NCBI RefSeq assembly: GCF_023703465.1
Contig: NZ_JAMQGP010000001.1
Location: 496,001 to 560,000 of the forward strand
Direction of reading: 5' to 3'
Source: Echinimonas agarilytica
Lineage (GTDB): Bacteria; Pseudomonadota; Gammaproteobacteria; Enterobacterales; Neiellaceae
Length of the DNA stretch: 64,000 nucleotides
Of this stretch, positions 28,183 to 40,317 are shown one piece after another. The notes below the pieces were generated by a model. The model saw only the letters and a list, made by a program, of their open reading frames with translations. It made no database searches and was not told the origin of the DNA. The position numbers were made by a program, and so were the translations under genes. Each line of letters begins with the position of its first letter. Position 1 is the stretch's first letter.

Positions 28183-31100
28183 CTAATTTGATACTGAGCG
28201 TTCGTTTAGCGTCTCTTTCTCAAGCTCTTGTGCGCGATATCCAGGAGAGTGCGTACCTTTCGCCATCAAGCGGTACATTGCTGGAATTACGAACAATGTG
28301 ACAAGAGTTGATAGAGCCATGCCTGAGAAGATCACAACGCCGATGGCATAGCGGCTTTCTGAGCCTGCACCGGTTGCCAGTAGTAATGGAACTGCACCAA
28401 ACAAGGTGGTAAACGCAGTCATTAGAATGGGGCGCAAACGTGACACTGAACCTTCTATCAAAGCTTGCTCAAAAGCGTGGCCTTTGTCTCTGAGCTGATT
28501 GGTGAATTCAACAATCAAAATACCATTTTTAGTGACCATGCCAATTAACATAATCATGCCAATTTGCGAGTAAATATTGATGCTCTCGCCAGTCAACAAT
28601 AAGCCCGCCAAAGCGCCTGCAATACCCAATGGTACGGTGAGCATAATAATCAGCGGATTGACAAAACTTTCAAATTGAGCTGCCAACACCAAATAGGCAA
28701 CGAGCAATGCCAAGCCGAAAACCAAAAGCGAGTCAGACTGATTTTCTTTAAAATCTTTCGATTCGCCGGTGTAATCGACGGTGATGCCAGCGGGCAAGAT
28801 CTCGGCGGCTTTTTGTTCGAGCAATGCCAAGGCTTCACCTAATGAATGATCTTTACCGGGTTGACCGCTAATGGTGACGGACTTACTCCGCTGAAAGCGA
28901 ATGAGCCGAGCTGCACTGCCTACTTCTTCAAATTCCACTAATGTTGCAATGCTGATACGTTGCCCGTTAGGGGCTGTCATGTAAATCGCGGATAAATCAG
29001 AGCTGTCGGTGAATTGATTTAAATCACCACGAAGGTACACGTCATATTCTTCGCCTCGATCAACGAATGTTGTTCGGCTTACGCCGCCGAGCACGGTTTC
29101 CAACGTTTGGGCAATGTCCTTCGGACTAATGGCTACCTTTGCGGCTGCATCTAAGTCTACTTTAGCGAGGAGTTCTGGGGTATTGCGGTTGTAGTTGGTA
29201 TCTAGGTTCGATACCTCGGGTTGATCGCTGACCGCTTCGATAATTTGATTGGCAAACTTGTCCAATTCGTCATAATCACCGCCGCTGAGTACGAATTGAA
29301 TGGGGTCGCTGCTTCCTCCACCAAATCCTGGGCCCATAATAAATAGACGCACATCGCTGAAACCCGACATATCTCGGCGTAGATTGGCCAAAATTTCCGT
29401 GGAATGCTGGTCCCGATCGGCCCAATCTTTCAGGCGTAACACGAAGAACCCAGTTTGATCGCCCCGATTACCAAAAGCCGGCGTTGAAAAGTTTAAGGCT
29501 TGCAATGGCCCTTCTTCGCTCATCATAGGCACTAATTGCGCTTCAATTGCCTCCATATTCTTCACCATGCGATCAAACGCTGTGCCTTCTGCTCCTTTGA
29601 CATAGATGAATAGTACGGCTCTATCTTCGGTGGGCGTCATTTCCATGGTGACACGTGGAAGTGTTACAACAATGGCTACAGTCGCCACTAAGATCATAGC
29701 TGGGCCAATCCACACTCGTTTCACAACCCAGTGAAGGGAACGTCGATAGTTAGCCTCAAACCGGCTTAAAATTCGATTTACAGCGAGGTTGAAGCGGCTT
29801 TGTTGTCCATTTGACTTGAGAAGGTAAGAGGACATTACTGGCGTCAGTGTGAGTGCAATGATAGATGAAAATATCACTGCAACCGACAACGTCACGGCAA
29901 ATTCAGTAAAGAACTTACCCACCATGCCATCGGCAAAGGCAATGGGCAGGAAAATCATCACCAGCACTGCAGTGGTTGCAATGACTGCGAAGCCAACTTC
30001 TCGTGCGCCTCGGTAAGCTGCCAGCAGCGGTGACGTGCCTTGTTCGATGTGCTTAAAAATATTTTCAACGACCACAATGGCATCGTCTACTACTAGGCCA
30101 ATGGCAAGGATTAAGGCCATGAGAGTCAGTAAATTAAGCGAGAAACCTGAAAACTGAGCCACCATAAATGCCGCAATCATCGATACTGGAACAGTGACGG
30201 CTGGGATCAGTGTGGCCCGAGCTTGGCCTAAAAATAGATACAGGATTAAAATCACCAGCCCGGCGGTAATGAACAGCGTTTGGTAGACTTCTTTGATCGA
30301 TTGGTCGATGAAAATAGTGCTGTCATAAGCCACTTCAAACTCCATGCCTGCGGGGAGAGTGGCTTGCATTTGCTGGACTAATTCAGTCACGCCTTTTGCG
30401 ACATTCACAGGGTTGGCGTCTGATTGCGCGCTAATGGCAAAGCCTAAGGCGTTCAGGCCATTGCTTTTAAAGGCACTGGTTTCGGTTTTGGCACCGTCGT
30501 AAATATGTGCAATATCAGACAGGTACACGGGACTGTTTTGATCGTCGTAGCGCACCACAACGCGAGAAAACTCTTCGACCTCTTGCAATACGCGCTCTAA
30601 ACGGACCGACATGACCTGCGTTCGGTTACGAATCTGACCCGCCGGTAATTCAAGGTTTTGATCGTTGAGTGCCGTTTCAACCATGTCGACCGAGATGCCT
30701 CGACCGGCCATGGCAGAGGGATCGAGTTCGACATATACCACGCGTTCAAGATCGCCATATAAATCAACGGTGCTCACACCAGTGACCAGTGACAACCGGT
30801 CAATGAGGACGCGCTCTGCAAAGTCTGTTAGGTCGATTCGATCCATTTCAGAGCTGCGCAGTGATAGTCGAATCACCGCATCACCGGTGACATTGGACTT
30901 CACCACAATAGGCTCATCGGCATCATCGGGTAATTGTGATTGCGCACGTGATACTGCGTCACGCACGTCTGAGAGGCCCTCCATAATGTCCCAGTCTAAG
31001 TCAAACGTAACAGTGATTTGAGACGATCCATTACGGCTTGTGGCGGTAATTTCGTCGATGCCGGAAATGCCGGAGAGCTGATCTTCAATCGGTTTGGTGA

Positions 31101-31287
31101 TTTGATTTTCCATCACCGCCGCTGCTGCACCTTCATACCTTACGGTGATAGAAACAATAGGGGAGTCGACATCCGGTAGCTCGCGTACAGACAGCTGAGT
31201 AAAGGCCACAAGCCCAAAGAGCGTCAGCAATAAAGACAACACCACGGCCATGACCGGCCGTTTAACCGAGACATCAGATAGCAACAT
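28183..31287 (-). CDS. RND multidrug efflux permease (AcrB/HAE1 type)
   Basis: Inner-membrane proton-driven efflux subunit of a tripartite pump. The 1034-residue length is standard. It starts MLLSDVSVKRPVMAVVLSLLLTLFG, and transmembrane helix 4 carries the proton-relay aspartates in LILAIGLVVDDAIVVVENI. The C-terminal half has IGMIMLIGMVTKNGILIVEFTNQLR. The start overlaps the stop of the adaptor gene by one base, so the two are translationally coupled. Substrates cannot be predicted from sequence, and no outer-membrane channel gene is adjacent, so a shared TolC is expected. Confidence 0.95.
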   Translation of the reverse strand: MLLSDVSVKRPVMAVVLSLLLTLFGLVAFTQLSVRELPDVDSPIVSITVRYEGAAAAVMENQITKPIEDQLSGISGIDEITATSRNGSSQITVTFDLDWDIMEGLSDVRDAVSRAQSQLPDDADEPIVVKSNVTGDAVIRLSLRSSEMDRIDLTDFAERVLIDRLSLVTGVSTVDLYGDLERVVYVELDPSAMAGRGISVDMVETALNDQNLELPAGQIRNRTQVMSVRLERVLQEVEEFSRVVVRYDDQNSPVYLSDIAHIYDGAKTETSAFKSNGLNALGFAISAQSDANPVNVAKGVTELVQQMQATLPAGMEFEVAYDSTIFIDQSIKEVYQTLFITAGLVILILYLFLGQARATLIPAVTVPVSMIAAFMVAQFSGFSLNLLTLMALILAIGLVVDDAIVVVENIFKHIEQGTSPLLAAYRGAREVGFAVIATTAVLVMIFLPIAFADGMVGKFFTEFAVTLSVAVIFSSIIALTLTPVMSSYLLKSNGQQSRFNLAVNRILSRFEANYRRSLHWVVKRVWIGPAMILVATVAIVVTLPRVTMEMTPTEDRAVLFIYVKGAEGTAFDRMVKNMEAIEAQLVPMMSEEGPLQALNFSTPAFGNRGDQTGFFVLRLKDWADRDQHSTEILANLRRDMSGFSDVRLFIMGPGFGGGSSDPIQFVLSGGDYDELDKFANQIIEAVSDQPEVSNLDTNYNRNTPELLAKVDLDAAAKVAISPKDIAQTLETVLGGVSRTTFVDRGEEYDVYLRGDLNQFTDSSDLSAIYMTAPNGQRISIATLVEFEEVGSAARLIRFQRSKSVTISGQPGKDHSLGEALALLEQKAAEILPAGITVDYTGESKDFKENQSDSLLVFGLALLVAYLVLAAQFESFVNPLIIMLTVPLGIAGALAGLLLTGESINIYSQIGMIMLIGMVTKNGILIVEFTNQLRDKGHAFEQALIEGSVSRLRPILMTAFTTLFGAVPLLLATGAGSESRYAIGVVIFSGMALSTLVTLFVIPAMYRLMAKGTHSPGYRAQELEKETLNERSVSN

Positions 31288-32357
31288 TATTGAATCACCT
31301 CTGAAGGGGTGTCTACTTGGGCTTGCTCAGCTACGAGCGCACCGTCGGAAATGGCAACAAGCCCTTGCACTACAATTCGATCGCCTATGTTTACGCCGTT
31401 TTGCACCACAATTTGATTGCCGAGGCGATCACCGGGAATAATCAATTGCTTGTGTGCAATCTGTTCGTTGTTGATCAAATATACATATCGATCTGAGCCC
31501 GAGTATTCTAACGCTTGAATAGGCACCACCGGACTTGTCTCGGTGGGCATTTCTAAATTCACTCGCACCATCATGCCGGGCTTGAGTAGGCCGTTACCGT
31601 TGTCGAATGCATAGCGCACGGACACGTTCATCGACATTTGATCCACTCGGCTATCAATCACCTCTAAAGTGCCTAAAAATTCATGGCTTGGGTAGGTGTC
31701 TACAGAGCCACTAATCGTTTGTCCTGAACCCAAATCAGCGATGTAACGCTGAGGGACTGCTAAGTCTAGTCGTAGGGTGTCGAGTTGGTCCAGTGTCATC
31801 AATTGCTCGGCGGCATTCACTTGGGCGCCTGTGGCGTGGCTGATCAATCCTACAACTCCGCTAAAGGGCGCTCTGAGTGTACGTTTTTCAAGTTCAGCTG
31901 TGGCACTGGCAAGACGTGCTTCGCTCATGGCCACGTCCGATTCACTAATCGCCAGCTCGGAAGCACTCACTGCACCACTTTTAGACAGGCGAATGCGCTC
32001 GTTTAACTGGCGGTTGGCTTCTTTGAGTTCTGCTATGGCTTCGTTCTGTAGTGCTTTTTGTTGGGAGTTGTCGAGTTGCACAAGGAGCTGATCTTGCTCA
32101 ACACGCTGCCCGCTTTTAACCGCTAGATGCGCAATTCGGCCTGATACTTCAGGGGCAATGGTCACAGCATGCCATGCTTCTAAGTTAGACACCAAGGCTA
32201 ATTTTTTAGGCAAGGCGAGCCCTTCAACAGACGCAGTTGTCACAGGAACAGTGCGAACGGGCGGTTGCATATTTTGATGGGAATTCGCCTCTGAAAAATA
32301 CAGATAGCTTGCGATGCAAAGAATGATTGCAGTGATCGAAAAAATAGGCTTTAGCAT
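31287..32357 (-). CDS. RND efflux periplasmic adaptor (membrane fusion protein)
   Basis: A 356-residue HlyD/MexH-like adaptor linking the RND permease to the outer-membrane channel. It has an N-terminal signal anchor (about residues 1-22), a lipoyl-like domain split around an alpha-helical hairpin (SGRIAHLAVKSGQRVEQDQLLVQLDNS then a coiled-coil of about 60 residues, then TLRAPFSGVVGLI), and a beta-barrel domain. The ATG at 32357 is chosen because the preceding in-frame residues are not signal-like. First gene of the pump operon. Confidence 0.93.
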   Translation of the reverse strand: MLKPIFSITAIILCIASYLYFSEANSHQNMQPPVRTVPVTTASVEGLALPKKLALVSNLEAWHAVTIAPEVSGRIAHLAVKSGQRVEQDQLLVQLDNSQQKALQNEAIAELKEANRQLNERIRLSKSGAVSASELAISESDVAMSEARLASATAELEKRTLRAPFSGVVGLISHATGAQVNAAEQLMTLDQLDTLRLDLAVPQRYIADLGSGQTISGSVDTYPSHEFLGTLEVIDSRVDQMSMNVSVRYAFDNGNGLLKPGMMVRVNLEMPTETSPVVPIQALEYSGSDRYVYLINNEQIAHKQLIIPGDRLGNQIVVQNGVNIGDRIVVQGLVAISDGALVAEQAQVDTPSEVIQ

Positions 32358-32582
32358 GGTCGTTAGGCTCCAGTTTGGTGCTGGAATTATAATCGATTTC
32401 TGCCGCTTTATTTGTAAAGAAGTGAACGATTTTTGGTTGTAAAAGGCAAATAAAACCAATGGTTTACATATTTAACAGTGTATAAACAAATTGTTCGTTA
32501 AAGAAGTGTTACTAAGGTGTGTTTTTGGTGTGTTTGATATGCCATATTAAGCGGAGCATGACCATTTAATTTTTAGTTTGTA

Positions 32583-32619
32583 TAAAAAAAGCACCAAAGG
32601 AAAACCCTTGATGCTTTTT
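32583..32619 (-). terminator. Terminator after accC
   Basis: An imperfect AGCATCAAGGG / CCTTTGGTGCT stem, read on the minus strand, is followed by T7. It lies 27 bases beyond the accC stop codon. Confidence 0.7.
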
Positions 32620-32645
32620 GGGGAACCATTCAGCTGTGGGCTGAA

Positions 32646-33992
32646 TTAAGTGTTCAGTCCTAACTTTTTCTCCAGATAGTGGATGTTGGTACCACCGTGC
32701 TGGAAGTTTTCATCAGCTAGAATCAACTTATGCAATGGCGGGTTAGTTTTAATTCCTTCTACCACCAACTCACCCAGAGCATTTCGCATGCGAGCAATTG
32801 CTACGTCGCGGTTTTCACCGTAAGTGATGAGTTTGCCAATCATTGAATCGTAATGGGGCGGCACTTTATATCCTGCATAAATGTGCGAATCCCAACGAAT
32901 GCCTAGCCCACCCGGTGGGTGGAAGCGCTGAATTGTACCGGGGGATGGAATGAAAGATTCCGGATCTTCGGCATTAATACGGCACTCCATTGCGTGACCC
33001 TTGAGCTTGATGTCTTCTTGTTTGAACGACAAAGGCTGGCCCGCTGCAATGCGTAACTGCTCTTTAATCAAATCGATGCCCGTCACCATCTCTGTGACTG
33101 GGTGTTCAACTTGAATCCGCGTATTCATTTCAATGAAGTAGAATTCGCCATTCTCATACAAGAATTCGAATGTACCGGCGCCGCGATAATCAATTTCGAG
33201 GCACGCACGGCAACAACGATCACCAATGAATTTACGCATCTCTTCGGTAATGCCCGGCGCTGGCGCTTCTTCAATCACTTTTTGGTGGCGACGTTGCATC
33301 GAGCAATCGCGCTCGCCTAAATGAATTGCACCGCCTTGGCCGTCGGCTAAGACCTGAACTTCAATATGACGTGGGTTTTCAAGGTATTTTTCCATGTAAA
33401 CCATGTCGTTATTGAAAGCTGCACCGGCTTCTGCTCGCGTGAGTTGAATTGACTGCACCAACTCATCTTCGCCGCGTACAACGCGCATACCGCGTCCACC
33501 ACCGCCACCAGAGGCTTTAATGATGACCGGATAACCAATGCGTTTCGCAATTGCTTTGTTTTTTGCTGCATCGTCACCGAGTGGGCCGTCAGAGCCTGGT
33601 ACACAAGGAACGCCTGCTTTTTTCATTGAAGCAATGGCTTCAACTTTGTCACCCATAATGCGGATGGTGTCGGCTTTAGGGCCAATGAATACAAAGCCGC
33701 TTTTTTCAACTTGTTCAGCAAAGTCTGCATTTTCTGACAAAAAGCCATAACCCGGGTGAATTGCTACCGCGCCAGTGACTTCAGCAGCAGTAATAATGCG
33801 GGGGACGTTCAAGTAACTTTTAGTCGCAGGCGCTTCACCAATACATACGGTTTCATCTGCAAGTAATACATGCTTGAGATCGCGGTCGGCAGTGGAATGC
33901 ACGGCAACCGTTTTAATACCGAGTTCTTTACAGGCGCGTAAGATACGCAATGCAATTTCACCTCGGTTAGCAATGACAACTTTATCTAGCAT
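32646..33992 (-). CDS. accC: Acetyl-CoA carboxylase biotin carboxylase subunit
   Basis: ATP-grasp enzyme that carboxylates biotin on AccB in the first half of acetyl-CoA carboxylation for fatty acid synthesis. It has 448 residues, full length. The N-terminal domain begins [23 protein letters not shown], the ATP-binding glycine loop is [14 protein letters not shown], and the catalytic region [20 protein letters not shown] and [13 protein letters not shown] are conserved. It follows accB by 11 bases in an aroQ-accB-accC operon. Confidence 0.98.
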   Translation of the reverse strand: MLDKVVIANRGEIALRILRACKELGIKTVAVHSTADRDLKHVLLADETVCIGEAPATKSYLNVPRIITAAEVTGAVAIHPGYGFLSENADFAEQVEKSGFVFIGPKADTIRIMGDKVEAIASMKKAGVPCVPGSDGPLGDDAAKNKAIAKRIGYPVIIKASGGGGGRGMRVVRGEDELVQSIQLTRAEAGAAFNNDMVYMEKYLENPRHIEVQVLADGQGGAIHLGERDCSMQRRHQKVIEEAPAPGITEEMRKFIGDRCCRACLEIDYRGAGTFEFLYENGEFYFIEMNTRIQVEHPVTEMVTGIDLIKEQLRIAAGQPLSFKQEDIKLKGHAMECRINAEDPESFIPSPGTIQRFHPPGGLGIRWDSHIYAGYKVPPHYDSMIGKLITYGENRDVAIARMRNALGELVVEGIKTNPPLHKLILADENFQHGGTNIHYLEKKLGLNT

Positions 33993-34003
33993 GAGAGGCT
34001 CGC

Positions 34004-34453
34004 TTATTCGATGATGATGAGAGGTTCGTCGAATTCAACAGCCTGTCCATCTTCCACTAAAATGGCTTTCACAACACCGGCTTTGTCAGACTCGATTTGG
34101 TTCATCATTTTCATCGCTTCGATGATGCAGATAGTGTCACCTACATTCACAGTGCTACCTACTTCAACGAAGGCGGCTGCACCTGGCGCCGGAGAGCGGT
34201 AAAAACTGCCCACCATAGGCGATTTTACTTGATGACCTGTAGCTGGAGCATCTTCAACAGCCGCAGGTGCTGCCGCTGGAGCTGCAGCAGGTGCTACTGC
34301 TGGAGCTGCCATTGGAGCTTGCATCATTGGTGCAGCAACCATTTGGCCGCCACGGCTGATACGTACTGATTCCTCACCCTCAGTGATTTCAAGTTCTGAG
34401 ATTCCAGACTCTTCCACTAGCTCAATCAGTTTTTTAACTTTTCGAATATCCAT
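34004..34453 (-). CDS. accB: Acetyl-CoA carboxylase biotin carboxyl carrier protein
   Basis: Carries the biotin cofactor between AccC and the carboxyltransferase. In its 149 residues an N-terminal helix (1-30) is followed by an alanine/proline/methionine-rich flexible linker (about 38-72) and the biotinyl domain (75-149) with the biotinylation motif EAMKM, Lys115. It is between aroQ and accC, the common gammaproteobacterial order. Confidence 0.98.
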   Translation of the reverse strand: MDIRKVKKLIELVEESGISELEITEGEESVRISRGGQMVAAPMMQAPMAAPAVAPAAAPAAAPAAVEDAPATGHQVKSPMVGSFYRSPAPGAAAFVEVGSTVNVGDTICIIEAMKMMNQIESDKAGVVKAILVEDGQAVEFDEPLIIIE

Positions 34454-34472
34454 ACCGGGGTCTCTTTAAAAA

Positions 34473-34937
34473 TTAGTCAGTTGTTTTGTCATTAGATGAA
34501 AGTTGCTGAAATGCAGCTAACATCGCAAGTTCATAACCGATGGGGCCAAGACCGCAAATTACGCCTTGTGCCACATCAGAAAAATAGGAATGTTGTCGAA
34601 ACGCTTCGCGAGCATGCACATTCGACAGGTGAATCTCGATGAATGGAACTGAGACAGCCAACAGAGCATCTCGAAGCGCCACACTCGTGTGAGTAAACGC
34701 TGCAGGATTAATAAGAATAAAGTCGGAGGTGTCTTTGGCTGCATGAACTTTGTTGATCAGATCAGCTTCAGCGTTGCTTTGAAAGTGTTCGACAGCAACG
34801 TTGTATTGGTCGGCCAGATCAGTCAATTGAACGATAATGTCGTCAAGTGTCTGATGACCGTACTTATCAGGCTCTCGAGTGCCCAACAAGTTTAGGTTTG
34901 GCCCATTTAATACAAGAATGCGATATTTTGTCGACAT
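34473..34937 (-). CDS. aroQ: 3-dehydroquinate dehydratase, type II
   Basis: Converts 3-dehydroquinate to 3-dehydroshikimate in the shikimate pathway. It has 154 residues with the type II signature [20 protein letters not shown] at the N-terminus (catalytic tyrosine), [16 protein letters not shown] and the [18 protein letters not shown] segment with the active-site histidine. First gene of the aroQ-accB-accC operon. A possible minus-strand TATAAT box lies at 35048-35053. Confidence 0.97.
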   Translation of the reverse strand: MSTKYRILVLNGPNLNLLGTREPDKYGHQTLDDIIVQLTDLADQYNVAVEHFQSNAEADLINKVHAAKDTSDFILINPAAFTHTSVALRDALLAVSVPFIEIHLSNVHAREAFRQHSYFSDVAQGVICGLGPIGYELAMLAAFQQLSSNDKTTD

Positions 34938-35177
34938 TTATAGGGTATCCTCGGCGAAAAAGCATAATAAATGCTGCCATTCTTACTTAGGACACTGTTT
35001 GTCCAAAAAGTTCACTGAAAATCGTACGATTCTCTAGAGTTCGCCACATTATAAGAAAATCGAGGCATTTGGCAGCTTTTTACTGGTCTAATCACCGATA
35101 TTATGTGAAATGTACCTCGTTTGTCACACCATAGGTGTGTTTTTAGCGGGATCTTATGACCACCAAGTGTAGGCTAA

Positions 35178-35202
35178 AACCGCCAAACTGCTGGCTTGGC
35201 GG
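35178..35202 (-). terminator. Terminator after dsbD
   Basis: ACCGCCAA and TTGGCGGT arms form the stem; read on the minus strand it is followed by TTTTAG, 23 bases after the dsbD stop codon. Confidence 0.75.
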
Positions 35203-35224
35203 TCACAAAATTAAGCGGAACAGG

Positions 35225-37018
35225 TTATTCAAAGGCTTTGTTAATGTGAGCTACGAAGGGCTCGGGTTTCAAAAATCCGGCAATTCGATAGTCAACCAGC
35301 TCTTCACCAAGAGCGTCAAACAATAACAAGCTTGGTAAACCTAAGATTGAATAGAACTCCAGAAGTTCAATATCTTGAGAAGTGGATGCGGTGACATCAA
35401 TGCGGATCAACGTCATATCAGCCAGTCGTGTTTGTACATTGGCATCAGGAAATGTGTATTTGTCGAATTCTTTACAAGCCACACACCAGTCGGCGTAAAA
35501 GTCGAGCAATACGGCTTTGCGTTCAAGTTTGGCTTGGGCCAGCGCTTCCTCTAGCTCTTTTTTATCCACTACAGTTATAAAGCCAAACTCATCGATATGT
35601 GCTGAGGTTGAGGGCGCAGCATTCGGAGCAGGGGTGAATTGAGCCGGAGCTGACACCAATACCGACTTGCCCATATCCACCGCCGAGAATAACAGTACAG
35701 CGGTGATCATGTAGGCCAAGGTGGCCACAACAGGGTGTTTCGCTTCACGAAGAGCAAACAACAAATAGCCGCCGGTCGTTAGCAATAGCAGGGCCCACAT
35801 CAACATACTGGTGGTTTCTGGCACAATGCGCTCAAGCAGAAATACCGGTACGGCTAGCGTAACGAAGCCGAAGATGTGTTTAACCACGTTCATCCATGCG
35901 CCGTTTTTCGGGAGCAAGCGAGCGCCAAGCGTGCCGATAATTAAAAGGGGTAACCCCATCCCCATCGACAGTAAGTAAAGTGCCAGCCCACCAAATGCTA
36001 GATCGCCACTCTGGCCTACATATAGCAGTGCAGCTGACAGCGGAGCGGTGGTGCAAGGCGAAGCGACTAATCCGGCAATGACACCCAGCAAGAATACCGA
36101 GCCGTACCGGCCGCCTTGGATATTCTGACTTTTGCTTTGTAGTGCGTCCTGCCAGCTACGAGGCAATTGAAGGTTGAACACGCCAAACATCGACAAAGCT
36201 AACACGCCAAATAACACGCTAAGGCCAATGAGCACGGCTGGATGTTGAAAGGCTGCTTGCAGTTGCATTCCAAACGACGCCACCAAAAGCCCTAGTAAAG
36301 TGTAGGTCAACGCCATGCCTTGAACATAGCTAAAGGACAACGCAAAGGCCTGTGACTTTGAGCGTTTTTGATTGCCGCTAATCACCCCCGACAAAATGGG
36401 ATACATGGGAAATACACACGGCGTAAATGCCAAGCCTAAGCCTAATAAAAAGAACAGTCCAAGCGTGGTGAGCGCACCGCCGCTGGCAAGGGTTTGCGCC
36501 AACTCTGATTGACTTTGAGGTGTCGAATTTGATGTGGTTGATGCTGCCGCTTCCGCGGTTGCTGGTAGGCTTATTTTTTGGCTCGTTGGTGGATAGCACA
36601 AGCCTGCTTCTGCACAGCCCATGTAGGTAATGGTGAGCTGAGTCGGTATATCACTTTGATACGTAATCGGCAGAACTAGGTTGTGGTAGTACACGTCTGT
36701 CACACCAAAGAATTCATCGTCGTGTGATACCGCATCGGGGAATTCGATGGTGAAGTTGTCCACATCAGGCGAAGCGAGCTTTATTTTATCTTTGTATAAG
36801 TAATAGCCGGACTCAATGGTCCAAAAAATTTCTACTTTACCGGGAGATATTACGTCTGCTTCAAATTGAAACGCATCGTCTACTTGCAAAAATTCGGGTG
36901 TCTCATCGAACACAGAAAATGGATTGGCGGTGGCCGCTGTACTGACGATAAATAGGCCAGAGCAGAGTGCTGCAAGCAGTGAGAAAATAAAGCTGATGTG
37001 CCGTGTTAACTTCAACAT
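35225..37018 (-). CDS. dsbD: Thiol:disulfide interchange protein DsbD
   Basis: Transfers reducing power from cytoplasmic thioredoxin to the periplasm, keeping DsbC and cytochrome c maturation thiols reduced. In its 597 residues a signal peptide (about 1-31) is followed by the periplasmic N-domain with the redox pair in YMGCAEAGLCYPP, an eight-span membrane domain with cysteines in FTPCVFPMYP and VASPCTTAPL, and a C-terminal thioredoxin-like domain with DWCVACKEF. The ATG at 37018 is inside the end of cutA (seven-base overlap), which indicates coupling. Confidence 0.96.
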   Translation of the reverse strand: MLKLTRHISFIFSLLAALCSGLFIVSTAATANPFSVFDETPEFLQVDDAFQFEADVISPGKVEIFWTIESGYYLYKDKIKLASPDVDNFTIEFPDAVSHDDEFFGVTDVYYHNLVLPITYQSDIPTQLTITYMGCAEAGLCYPPTSQKISLPATAEAAASTTSNSTPQSQSELAQTLASGGALTTLGLFFLLGLGLAFTPCVFPMYPILSGVISGNQKRSKSQAFALSFSYVQGMALTYTLLGLLVASFGMQLQAAFQHPAVLIGLSVLFGVLALSMFGVFNLQLPRSWQDALQSKSQNIQGGRYGSVFLLGVIAGLVASPCTTAPLSAALLYVGQSGDLAFGGLALYLLSMGMGLPLLIIGTLGARLLPKNGAWMNVVKHIFGFVTLAVPVFLLERIVPETTSMLMWALLLLTTGGYLLFALREAKHPVVATLAYMITAVLLFSAVDMGKSVLVSAPAQFTPAPNAAPSTSAHIDEFGFITVVDKKELEEALAQAKLERKAVLLDFYADWCVACKEFDKYTFPDANVQTRLADMTLIRIDVTASTSQDIELLEFYSILGLPSLLLFDALGEELVDYRIAGFLKPEPFVAHINKAFE

Positions 37019-37371
37019 ACGTCTTGAATCCATTGTAAATATGCGCGATTACCGGCATTGGCCGAGATCGATAAAATTTCAGGTGTTTGGTACGGGTGAT
37101 GCGCCTCTAGCCAGGCCATTGTCGCATTGAGGTTATCAGCCCTTGTCTTAATGACCAGCTTTAGCTCGTTATCATTACAAACTTTTCCTTGCCATTGGTA
37201 CCAGCTCTGTACATTTGGGATAACATTCACACAAGCAACGAGCTTCGCCGCCAAAACACCTTTGGCAATCGTTTCCGCCTGTTGTTGTGTGGCACAGGTG
37301 GTCAACACTAAACGAATAGCGTCGTTGTTTGGGTTTGTATCTGTTGGCAATGATATGGTGTTTGTTGTCAT
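37012..37371 (-). CDS. cutA: Divalent-cation tolerance protein CutA
   Basis: A 119-residue trimeric PII-like protein linked to copper tolerance in E. coli, with an uncertain biochemical role. The family segments AETIAKGVLAAKLVACVNVIPNVQSWYQWQGKV and KLVIKTR are present; the first 17 residues are a low-complexity extension. It overlaps dsbD, the usual cutA-dsbD arrangement. Confidence 0.93.
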   Translation of the reverse strand: MTTNTISLPTDTNPNNDAIRLVLTTCATQQQAETIAKGVLAAKLVACVNVIPNVQSWYQWQGKVCNDNELKLVIKTRADNLNATMAWLEAHHPYQTPEILSISANAGNRAYLQWIQDVC

Positions 37372-37541
37372 GGTGCAGGTTCACTTATCCGTTATGGTGC
37401 GCGTTCAACATGCATCGGGTTGGCATGCAACCATTGGCATAATAAATGGTCTGAAGTTACAACGAGGCTTGAAAAACCAATTGTTTGACCCTATTTACTA
37501 TGTAACGTCTACTATAGATAGACTTAATTTGGAGCATTATT

Positions 37542-37994
37542 GTGCCATTTTTTATTCTTCTCGTATTGTTGTTGCCTGTGATCGAATTGACCCTACTTGT
37601 ACAGGTAGGCATGCAAATTGGCGCACTTACAACTGTTGCGTTAACTATATTAACCGCCGTGATTGGCGTGTCGCTTGTTCGCAGCCAAGGTTTGTCGGTG
37701 ATGCAACGAGCGCAAATGAACATGGCGTCTGGACAAGATTCCGCGCCCGAAGTGATTGAAGGCGCAATGTTAGCGTTTGCTGGCGTGTGTTTGCTCATCC
37801 CCGGTTTTATGACCGATGCGGTTGGCGCGCTTTTGTTGCTGCCGCCTTTGCGTCGACAATTTGCCAAAAGTATTTTAAGTAGTCGTGTCATTCGATTTGG
37901 TAATATGGGGCAACGTCGAGGCGACACCCATACCTCCGGAAGCACCTTTGATGCCGAATTTGAGCGCAAAGATGATCATGATCGACTCAATTAA
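37542..37994 (+). CDS. fxsA: FxsA-family membrane protein
   Basis: A 150-residue membrane protein with an FxsA domain: two N-terminal spans (about residues 1-20 and 25-45), VSLVRSQGLSVMQRAQ, and a third hydrophobic stretch ending in the family motif LLIPGFMTDAVGALLLLPPLR. In E. coli the overexpressed protein alleviates phage F exclusion; its normal role is unknown. The start is GTG with TTGGAG upstream. It is divergent from cutA and upstream of groES, a conserved neighbourhood. Confidence 0.9.
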   Translation: MPFFILLVLLLPVIELTLLVQVGMQIGALTTVALTILTAVIGVSLVRSQGLSVMQRAQMNMASGQDSAPEVIEGAMLAFAGVCLLIPGFMTDAVGALLLLPPLRRQFAKSILSSRVIRFGNMGQRRGDTHTSGSTFDAEFERKDDHDRLN

Positions 37995-38038
37995 CCTCTA
38001 GTTTTTTAATTCCCTGCAATTTTTTTTGGGTCAGGTGC

Positions 38039-38066
38039 TTGTTTTGCTAAAAAGCACCCCCATCTT
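38039..38066 (+). promoter_or_regulatory. Sigma-32 (heat-shock) promoter of groES-groEL
   Basis: CTTGTTT (38039-38045) and CCCCATCT (38059-38066) match the sigma-32 consensus (CTTGAAA, CCCCATNT) with a 13-base spacer, 77 bases before the groES start. Confidence 0.8.
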
Positions 38067-38142
38067 TCAAACAGCCCGACTTGCGCGTTCAGCGCAGCGG
38101 TTTCTATTAATTATCTTTGAAATGTGAATCGGAGATTTACCA

Positions 38143-38430
38143 ATGACAATTCGTCCATTACACGATCGCGTGCTTGTTAAGCGCCTTGAAGTAGAAACAA
38201 AATCCGCTGGTGGCATCGTTCTGACTGGAAGTGCAGCTGAGAAATCGTCAAAAGGCGAAGTGGTTGCAACAGGTGCAGGGCGTGTTCTGGAAAACGGAAC
38301 AGTTCAAGCGCTTGCAGTGAGCGTTGGTGACGTTGTGCTGTTTGGCTCTTATGTAGAGAAAGCAGAAAAAATTGACGGTGTTGAGCACCTCATCATGAAA
38401 GAAGACAACGTTCTTGCTGTTGTTGAATAA
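38143..38430 (+). CDS. groES: Co-chaperonin GroES
   Basis: Heptameric lid of the GroEL folding chamber. The 95-residue protein starts [16 protein letters not shown], has the mobile loop around [20 protein letters not shown], and ends near DNVLAVVE. Cotranscribed with groEL 45 bases downstream, under the sigma-32-type promoter. Confidence 0.98.
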   Translation: MTIRPLHDRVLVKRLEVETKSAGGIVLTGSAAEKSSKGEVVATGAGRVLENGTVQALAVSVGDVVLFGSYVEKAEKIDGVEHLIMKEDNVLAVVE

Positions 38431-38448
38431 GCAAACTCCCGTTTCTGA

Positions 38449-40122
<1,674 letters not shown>

Positions 40123-40161
40123 GCCACGTCTATGGCGTTTGTTTAAAGCGCACAATGCTCT

Positions 40162-40197
40162 AAAACCCCGATAGCCATTTGGCGTCGGGGTTTTTTA
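40162..40197 (+). terminator. Rho-independent terminator after groEL
   Basis: AAAACCCCGA and TCGGGGTTTT form the stem around a 13-base loop, followed by further T residues. Confidence 0.9.
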
Positions 40198-40317
40198 TTG
40201 GCTTCTGATAAGCCAGATGCATTTGTATATTGCTTTCCGTTACAATCCAAAAATTAACAATATAATCAACTGAATAGAGCGATTGCTATGCAATCTTTAA
40301 GCGCTTTAAGGAACGGC

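Noticed and set aside
37127-37759. A 210-codon plus-strand frame across cutA and the start of fxsA
   Set aside because: It is antisense to cutA and out of frame with fxsA, has no domain, and its composition is that of a shadow frame; cutA and fxsA explain the region.
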